Shown one piece after another: positions 56,520 to 64,000 of a DNA stretch of 64,000 bases (position 1 is the first letter of the stretch; each line of letters opens with the position of its first letter). A model generated the notes under the pieces. It was not told the origin of the DNA. It ran no database searches and saw nothing but the letters and a program-made list of their open reading frames with translations. The position numbers were made by a program, and so were the translations under genes. Source of the stretch: Triatoma infestans (taxonomy: Eukaryota > Arthropoda > Insecta > Hemiptera > Reduviidae); assembly GCA_011037195.1 (NCBI GenBank), contig JAAEAF010004345.1, positions 43,472-107,471 of the forward strand, given 5' to 3'.

Positions 56520-57415
56520 TTTGTAATGGACAGATTTTTTTCAAACTTGGAATTTTATTGAAATCTAATGCTCGTAGAAAGTTCAAACTTGATATTCCAT
56601 TTTAGGTATCACCATGGGATCAGACAGTAATAAGTTATTTATAAAAGTTTCTCGACCGAAAGTAACGACCACCTTACTGAATAATTTTGTTTACTTTTTT
56701 TTTTTGCAATTTTCTCGAATATGGCTGCAATGATTTTCTTTAAACTACAATATCAGCTACACCTGCAAAGAATTATAATTTTTATTTGAAACATTTCTTT
56801 TATTAGTAAAATTCATTTATGGGCAATTTTTTGGGGGAAGCGTTAATGTTTTAGGTATTCCTCTAAAGTGCTATTTCAGTTTATTTCACAACTATTTTAT
56901 CTAAATAATACTGATTTGAATTAAATATATTGTTGAAATTCCAAGTTTGAAGAAAATCGGATGACCGGAAGTTTGTTTTTACTGAAAAGTATTTTTCAAT
57001 TTTCTGCTATCTTCACTAAAACGGCTTGAACGATTTTCTTTAAACTAATTATGTGTACTATACATCTAAAGAGTTACAACTTTTATTTGTAACATTTCTC
57101 CGGTTAAACTCATTTCTGGGGGTTTTTGTTGGAGAGAGGTATGTTTTCCTCTAGAGTGCCATCTTAGTTGATAATACAATTCTACCATCTAAACAAAATT
57201 TATTAAAAATAAATAGATTCCCGAAATTCCTACTTTCAAGAAAATTATTACATCGGAAGTGCGTTTTTACTGGATAGTTTTTTTCAGTTTTCGCGATTTT
57301 CTCCATTAAAAACGAATTTCGATTAAATTTGGCATAACAACTGTAAAATTTGTCAATTACAATTTTGTAAACTGCAGTAAGAGAAAGTTGTGTGAGTGTT
57401 TCACACCAGGCTTTT
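56520..57415 (+). repeat. Dispersed unclassified repeat, longest copy
   Basis: About 900 bp containing CGTAGAAAGTTCAAACTTGA, TCGACCGAAAGTAACGACC, CTCGAATATGGCTGCAATGA, AATTCCAAGTTTGAAGAAA, ATCGGATGACCGGAAG, AACGGCTTGAACGATTTTC and the end block CAGTAAGAGAAAGTTGTG. The internal motif (NCCGGAAGT followed by ACTGA and TTTTCTxxAAACT) occurs three times, so the unit itself contains ancient sub-repeats. Confidence 0.78.
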
Positions 57416-57849
57416 ACTTATTGATTAATGTTATACATGACTCTATTGTAGAATGATTGTTTAAGTTAAGCTCTAGGCCCTTATATATGCTGGTTCTAGG
57501 AGTTCAAGTAGACGGATTTTGATCTCCCTTTAGCTTGTTGTAGGAAGATGCGTACGTCTCATGTAACTTGATAGATGACATAGCAGTTGGGCGGTTTGCC
57601 ATATGATTTCTGGCTGCCGGCAATCCATTACATATTTGATTAAATTAACAAATAGGTTGCATGAGCCTCATTCCACAGCGATCCACACAGGCTCAAGGCT
57701 TTGGAATCCATTACATAAAGATGGCAGAACCATAATTTTTCCTCTAGAGAATTCTTCCTACCCTACAAAAAAAAATCACGTTTTCGTAAAAAAAAAAATC
57801 AAGTAAAAGCCTTGTCTGTAAAAGTGCTTTGTCTGTAAAAGGCTTTGTT

Positions 57850-58130
57850 TGTAAAAAGTTAAGAAAATCATGAAATACTGGAAAAATAAAAATACATTCA
57901 GTAAAATTGATCCCTTGTTGGTGGATTTTGCCCGAATCCTTCGTGTCAGATACTATCGTGGTGTCTAAACCGTTTCCTGCAATGCTTTGTTTTTGAGGCA
58001 TTACAGACACATATACAGACCCATTGCTAAAAATTTGTTTTTTGTACTCAGGGAAGTTCAGAATATAATATATTGTCGGTCACCTCAGTTTAAGTTAATA
58101 CGATCGCAATACTTTCTCTTACCAGAGAAA
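57850..58130 (-). repeat. Dispersed unclassified repeat, copy
   Basis: Reverse-oriented partial copy: TTGGTGGATTTTGCCCGAA, CGTGTCAGATACTATCGTGG, CATTGCTAAAAATTTG and ACGATCGCAATACTTTCTCT. Confidence 0.7.
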
Positions 58131-59669
58131 ATTGAAGGAAAACAAAACAAAAAAATCAAGTAATTTTATAGGCATTGTAAAATTTCTAATGTTTAATCTC
58201 TGTTTTTTTATTTTTTTTTAAGGAAAATATGATGAAACATCTTGTTAGAACGCATTTTAAAAGACCAGACACATTTCTATGGCTTCTGATTTATTACCAC
58301 TTCTTTTAACAGCTTTTGTCTTTTTAAGTGTCTTTCTATTATATCATTTTTCTTATTTAATAAATATCGCATTGTATTTATATCGCATCGAAACTTTTTA
58401 ATATTATTTGCATTACTACAATTTTAAATTTGCTCTTAGATAGTATGTAATGGATATTTTTAAAAGTTAAAGTCAAAACATCTCTCGTTGAACACCACAG
58501 ATCTTTGTGAACCATACTCTGATGACAGTGGAAATTCTAAAACCGGTTATAAATTAAGACCAAGAAATATGATATGACGAACATAATCTGCTTATTTTTA
58601 GTTTTTTTTTGGAGGATGTGAGAATGATTAGCATTTCCTCTAGCATATCTCCATTGTACACAGTGCACGCTTCCATTAATCCTGGTGACGATTAAAGGAA
58701 CTAAGTTAAAAACTGAAGAAAATTTGTCAATGAAAAGTGTAAATAAACAAAAAAAATGAAATGAAAAAATCCGGAAAGAGAAAGATTTGCCTCAGTTTCA
58801 GGCCCGATTTTTTTTTTTTTTTCTTTGAATCTATAGTAACAAAGATTAGTAAAGATAGTAAACAAAGAGCAAATCATTAGAACTATTCTGAAAAAATCTT
58901 CCCTACTGGTCCAGAATCTTGAGATGATACATAACCTGTATACCATTTACAGCTGACTGTAAAATGTCGATATATATATATATATATATATACATATATC
59001 AACTACTGTAAAATTATTTGAAACATTTCGAAGTGATTTTTTAATAAAACTAAGTAATATATCTAAAAACTATCAGAAAATCGTTTACATTATTTATTCC
59101 ATCTTTTAACACATGAAACGCGAAATTAAATAAATTCAAATAATTGTGTGATTAGGTAAAGTAGAATTTCATTTATATTGATTAAATTAAGTTTAAATAC
59201 TATTATAAACATTTTTTAAAACGTTAGAAAATCTTTAGAAAAAAAAACAAAGATAAGATATTCTTATTAGAATCTAGGCTATAATAATATAATAAATGGG
59301 AACAAAAATGGTGTCGTTTAAATATAATCACTTTGATTAAATAAGTGCATTAAAATATGGTGTGATTAATTTTTTATTTTGAATATATATATATCTAGTT
59401 TTGAATCACTCACAGATATACTCATTTGCAATTAATACGACTATAAAATTGAAAATTGTTTAATTAAACTTGAAATATTTTGCTCAGTTGTCCTAGTATA
59501 TATATAAAAGGGTTCTTACACCTATCAATCGTAAATGTACTTGAAGTGATTAAAATAGCCCAGAAGATAGTGCCAGTAACATTGAACAACCCACATAATA
59601 TGTGAATCTTACATAAAATCTATAAAAAAAAAAGCAGAATCTTATAAAAAAAAAAATAAAAAAAATTCA

Positions 59670-60350
59670 TTTTTTCCAGAAATATGTTTGAAAAGAAAGA
59701 GATGCGTTTTTATATATTATGTCCAGTTAGTATGAAAAACTTTCAATAAAATCGATTATTAAACGCTTTCGAGAAAATCGCAAAAAACTAAATAAAAATA
59801 TAAAAAAAAATTAGAAAAGATATTTTTGTTCACCCAGACATAAACAAAAATAGACATATAGACAAATTTGTTTTTCGTATTCAAAAGATAATTTATATTG
59901 TAACCCAGCCAGTGGTGCCATCTAGGAGTGAAAGCATGTACCTCAAGTTCTCTTAGTAGCCGCTGGGAAGCGCTGGCGACGCGCTTTAGTTTTCTCTGGA
60001 AGAATTGAGAACATTCTAGGACACTTCTCCACCGGTATAAATAGTGGGACCACAGAGAGTTGGGAGTTTCTAGTTACAAACGAAGTTTACGTTTGTGGAA
60101 AGTGTATAAAAAGTGAACAAAGTGAACTTTTGTGGTTTAAACTGTGAATTAATTATTATTAAGTGTTGTATCTATAATTTATTATGTAAAACAATAAAGT
60201 GGTGTTTGTCTTATTGAAGTTTAGAGTATTTTATCTATACGAACCCACTTAAAACTAGTTGCAGTAGCTAGTTTAGAGGGAAAAACATTACAATATTCAA
60301 AACATGTACTTGCTGTGAAAACTCAATTTCGAAAATTTGACAGCGGTAAG
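59670..60350 (-). repeat. Dispersed repeat copy interrupted by solo LTR
   Basis: Left part 59670-59898 and right part 60293-60350 (CATGTACTTGCTGTGAAA, CTCAATTTCGAAAATTTGAC) form one reverse-oriented copy. The solo LTR at 59899-60292 with its ATAT duplication separates them. Confidence 0.7.
59899..60292 (+). repeat. Solo LTR (Gypsy-type likely)
   Basis: 394 bp starting TGTAACCC and ending AACATTACA (short inverted ends TGTAA/TTACA), flanked by ATAT (59895-59898 and 60293-60296). It has promoter and polyadenylation features in the right order on the + strand: TATAAATA at 60036-60043 and AATAAA at 60193-60198. It is therefore an LTR read on the + strand. The 4-bp duplication favours Gypsy. No internal region remains, so it is a recombination product. 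Confidence 0.82.
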
Positions 60351-60544
60351 AGATAATTAGAGTGGATAAAAGGAGAATAAGATAATAATGCGCCAAATTT
60401 ATTAAACTAGAATATTTGATACTCTTTCAATATATCATTATTGATACATTATTTATTAAGATAAGATAGTATAATTTATTGTATTTTTTTTTGTTTTGAA
60501 GTTGTGAATAGAATAGACGCTTACTCCTTGAAATCCTCCTCCTC

Positions 60545-61165
60545 TCTTACTCCTGGAAATAGGAAGTATTATGATCGTGTTAAATTTGCGAAATTGAGTT
60601 TTCACCGTGTTTGGAATCAACTGAATATGGAAAAAAATGTTTTTTTAGGAACAAAAGCTCTCAAACATGAAAAATCGCTGGAAGCGAACCTTGGTATTCC
60701 GTTTAAGTACAGCTCATCAGACACTAAGGTTTCGGGAAAAATCCATTATTAGTCGGTAGTGCCATTTTACTGATTTTTTAAAAATGATTTTCCCAATTTT
60801 CTCTAGAATGTCTACAATAATTTTCTTAAGGCTTCGATTAGGTACTATCTATAGACCTAATTACCTTCTATTTGCAACATTTTCCAGGGAAAATGGGGGG
60901 CCGTGTTCTGGGGGAACAGTAGCATTAAGTTTTCCTCTAAAGTTCCTTTCAGTGTATGATTCCACTACTTATATAATATTGAATATTTTAAAAGTGTTAC
61001 TGGACAGAATCGGTTGACCGGAAATTCAACTTCACAGAGGAAAACTTTACAGAGTTTTCTCGAAAACGTCATAAAATATTAGGGATTTGTTGAAAAAATA
61101 TTCAAAATTTTTGAAGAACTGTGGCGAAAATTCGGTAAGAAAAAATCGTTTGAATATTTCAAATA
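60545..61165 (+). repeat. Dispersed unclassified repeat, copy
   Basis: Contains AATAGGAAGTATTATGATCG, GCGAAATTGAGTTTTCACCG, AAAATCGCTGGAAGCGAACC, TTGGTATTCCGTTTAAGTAC, CATCAGACACTAAGGTTTCG and TCGGTTGACCGGAAATTC. A chance open frame (60504-60752) arises from this copy and is not a gene. Confidence 0.75.
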
Positions 61166-63232
61166 ATTTTTTTTTTTTCGTCTTTCAGGTTATTGGACAA
61201 AAGTTGTTTCCCATTAAATAAAAGAATGAATAAAGATTTTTATATTATATATCTTTGAACATCGAAAGCCAGAATAACAACAATTTACCTCAAGGAATAT
61301 TTTGCAAGACTTAACGGAAGTGATGTTTACTATTTAAATAATAAGGAATAATTAAAGTTTACAGTTGATTATAAAGTGCTTATAAATTATACGATGAGAA
61401 TTTTCGTATATATTCATATATTGGAGTTTTATATATTTATATTAAGGCAGTTAATTATACTTCGTCAGGAAGTGTAATGATCTAGCTCCTCCCTCCGAAC
61501 TCATAAAATAAATTTTGTAACAAAGCTGTTATGTCTATACATGTGTAGTTAGTGTAGCGAATTTTCATGTTCAGACAAAAAAATCATTATATTGTGTACT
61601 TCCGGTAAATCATTTTTTTTTTCAAACAAAATTTTATCAACACATTTAATTCATAATAATATTATATAGATGATAAAAATCCCTCCCTCTAAAAGCCACT
61701 CTTCCCAGTTAACTCAGTTTCAAAAATCTAAAATGACTGCAATATTTCTCTTAAAGCATTAAGTAAAATTATTAATTAATCTAAAATTATTCGTCTGCTT
61801 ACCTTAAAAGAAAAGAGAAATTATTCTATTTACTTATAATAATTAAAAACAACCAGCAAAGTGTACTGTTGATGAGATGCGCAAGTTAATTCGCTTCAGT
61901 TGAGTTCTTTCAAGAAAACGGTGGGTCTTTGAACTTAGTTCCAGCATTGTTCAACTCGCGTGCATTTCCTTTATGTCAACGTCATTGCTCTTATTATCAT
62001 TATTATTTTAATTTTTATGTAATTATTTCGGCAGAAGAAACAATGTCTTTTCTTATATCTTACCTTGTATTGCCTTAAATGGATTCTATTGTTTTACTAG
62101 TTTTCATTTGAGAGAATTTTGATTTTTTTTGTTTTTGTTTGGAATTACCATGGTATAAGTTTTATCTTTTATACTATGTTTTATTTTATTAAAATAGAAA
62201 ATCGTAGGGAATTTTTTTTTTTTTTTTTACAAAAATCATTATTTTCATTTTTGGTAGTATGTGATGTTCTTCCACTAGTTCAACTTCATTCTACTGAAAT
62301 AAACACTGCAATTGTCTGAATTGTTTAGGGTTCCACAATAGAACGAATATAGAAATAAAAAGAAAGAATTATCTAAAAAATAAAATAAATCTCAATTAAT
62401 TTCCAATAGATTGCCTATAATTGAAGAAGAGCTTTTTTGATATGAACTAGGTTTTATGATAAATTGCGCAATAAAAAAAAAATCATTATTTTTTATTTAT
62501 AGTTAAAATATAAAAATAGAATATTTTTTATCTTTAAATCTATTCTTACAATTTACTGAATTCTATAAGGATAAGCATTTAAACATAAAATACTATCTCA
62601 TATCCACTTTCTTAATTTGAAGTACTATTGCAAACCAGGTACAATTAAAGAGGGCGCATTTCAGACTGCAATAAAAATTGAACATAATGCAGCAATTCCC
62701 GCTTTCACACTCTTTATAGCAAACATGCAGGCTTCTGCGTACTATAGCACTTTTCGTTTTACATAATGAAAAAATTGTCCAAAAGATGAATTTTTTTCGG
62801 TTTGAGTACACGTATGTGTTATTTATCTAGAAAATTTCCTTTATAACTGAATATTCTATTAATATATTATTTTCGTATGAATTCTCATTACTTTGTGTAT
62901 GTGTATATTCTTAGATAAGATAGATCAAATGTAAAAAAAATTGAAAGAGATCTTGTAGAACAAAAGTGGTTCTTTAGATCAATAGAAATCTAGAGATGCG
63001 CATGAGCAATGTTGTCCAAGGTTAACTTACATTCATTTTTTGCAATGAATACAGTAGTATTTCTAATGAAATGATATATCTAAACATTTCTTATTATATA
63101 TAATTTCATTAAACAATCAATGCAATATATGTCAAATTGAAATAACCTATTATTTTTAAATAGTAATAGGGTGTGCGGCAGTCAGCTGGTTTGTAAAACC
63201 ACTAGGAGCGCTAGTGTATCTTCGAAATCATT
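61166..63232. other. Intergenic DNA upstream of kinesin heavy chain
   Basis: AT-rich with homopolymer runs. No transposon or gene was recognised. The promoter of the kinesin gene should lie at its right end, but no TATA or initiator element is distinct enough to call. Confidence 0.45.
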
Positions 63233-63283
63233 ATGGCAGACATTTTAGTAGAAGTGGTTCGTTGCTGGGGGCCTACCGTTTAA
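63233..63283 (+). promoter_or_regulatory. Possible upstream ORF in Khc 5' leader
   Basis: ATG GCA GAC... to TAA, 16 codons, about 130 bp before the Khc ATG. A four-codon ATG-TTT-TTT-TAA follows near 63346. If transcription starts upstream of 63233 these would be uORFs. The start site is not visible, so this is tentative. Confidence 0.25.
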
Positions 63284-63416
63284 TTTTAAGTTAATCTATT
63301 CATCCAGTAAAAAATAGCAAATTTTCTCATTGTGTTGCGTTAATGTTTTTTTAAATTTACTTTATTTATAATTTATTAGTGTGTGTGCGAATGTAGTGTT
63401 ATTTGGTCAAAATACC

Positions 63417-63563
63417 ATGTCTGGTGATAGGGAAATTGCTGCTGAGGATAGCATTAAAGTTGTCTGCCGATTTCGTCCTCTAAATGATTCAGAAGAAAAG
63501 GCTGGTAGCAAATTTATAGTCAAGTTTCCTTCTGGTGGTGAAGAAAATTGTATTTCTATCGGG
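63417..63563 (+). CDS. Khc: Kinesin-1 heavy chain, first coding exon
   Basis: 49 codons from ATG (context AATACCATGTCT) to donor GTAAGT, phase 0. The protein begins MSGDREIAAEDSIKVVCRFR, then PLNDSEEKAGSKFIVKFPSG and GEENCISIG. This is nearly identical in wording to the start of insect kinesin heavy chain and includes the first strand of the motor domain (IKVVCRFRPLN). Family knowledge: the heavy chain is the plus-end-directed microtubule motor for axonal and organelle transport. The nucleotide-binding P-loop and the rest lie beyond the window. The first ATG of the motor frame is used; an upstream GTG extension lacks homology. Confidence 0.95.
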
Positions 63564-64000
63564 GTAAGTAAAGTCTTTTTAATAAGTAAAAAAGGGTAAA
63601 AAAATGTACTTGTAAGTCACACCGTCTCCATTTCTCGTGAACTAATTATAAGTGGGTTTTCCTCAACTCATACCACCTACATTGTATTGTACGTAAAAAG
63701 ACAAAGAATATTATAAACCTTTTGATTACTTTAATTAATATGAATATATTTTCAAGTGGGTACATCTAGATGGATGACTAAGACGTTGAAGTGGTGTATA
63801 AATGACTACACTCATTCATTCTTAGACATTTTACATCAGTAAATCATATTATATTTCTTAAAAAGCAAAATATCATGAAATTTATTGTCAAATATTTTGG
63901 GAAATTCATTTTTTTTATGTCACTTCTAGTTTAGTTTACTTTAGATAAATTTTATTGAATTTGCTAGAAGTGACATTTTCCCTCAGAAGTTGAAAATATA
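63564..64000 (+). other. Khc intron 1 (partial)
   Basis: Intron following the first coding exon. A 13-bp inverted pair (ATGTCACTTCTAG at 63917-63929 and its complement at 63964-63976) is the only structure. The next exon is not recognisable before the window ends. Confidence 0.6.

Noticed and set aside
60504..60752. 82-codon open frame upstream of kinesin heavy chain
   Set aside because: It is translated from a copy of the dispersed non-coding repeat, and other copies lack the frame.
63917..63976. 13-bp inverted repeat near the window end as a terminator or element
   Set aside because: Short hairpins of this size are expected by chance in AT-rich intron. There is no further symmetry inside or outside the arms.
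1..64000. CRISPR array, bacterial operons or riboswitches
   Set aside because: The sequence is eukaryotic, with spliced genes and LINE/LTR elements. No regularly spaced repeats of the CRISPR type are present.

Overview
The window is AT-rich animal nuclear DNA, most likely from an insect. The reasons are the orthologues it carries (a thin/TRIM32-type TRIM-NHL protein, a testis-specific-type serine/threonine kinase and kinesin-1 heavy chain), a nuclear copy of mitochondrial nad4 that reads in the invertebrate mitochondrial code, and an arthropod-style transposon load (Penelope, R2-like, RTE, I-like, BEL/Pao, tRNA-derived SINE). No species is assigned.

Three host genes are supported, all on the + strand. 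(1) 2170-15741: ten coding exons of a TRIM-NHL gene, 637 codons plus stop, ending in six NHL repeats. The RING and B-box exons lie upstream of the window. (2) 30755-43370: a complete five-exon kinase gene (318 aa, all catalytic motifs intact). Its last intron is 9.56 kb and consists mostly of transposons. (3) 63417-63563: the first coding exon of kinesin heavy chain, which continues beyond the window.

The rest is introns and intergenic DNA filled with repeats. 4.7-7 kb holds two foldback elements and 7654-8187 an uninterrupted mitochondrial nad4 fragment, all within TRIM-NHL introns. 19.7-30.3 kb is a nested transposon complex: a Penelope-like element with RT and GIY-YIG parts, a 5'-truncated I-like LINE inserted in it with an 11-bp target duplication, an R2-like element with CCHC and restriction-like endonuclease parts, and a BEL/Pao element splitting that R2-like element. 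33.7-42.9 kb (kinase intron) holds two RNase H-bearing LINE pieces, a SINE, a complete-length RTE element and an LTR-like repeat. 43.4-63.4 kb is intergenic, with a second RTE element, further LINE pieces, two solo LTRs and many copies of an unclassified dispersed repeat family that also occurs in the kinase intron.

No new defence, metabolic or regulatory system was found. The best leads are: a kinesin-13-like N-terminal domain apparently carried by the R2-like element; the unclassified dispersed repeat; a conserved 30-nt hammerhead-ribozyme-like motif in several foldback elements; and two candidate alternative exons of the TRIM-NHL gene. Insertion boundaries and target duplications were read by eye. 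Family assignments come from recognised motifs, not from database searches.
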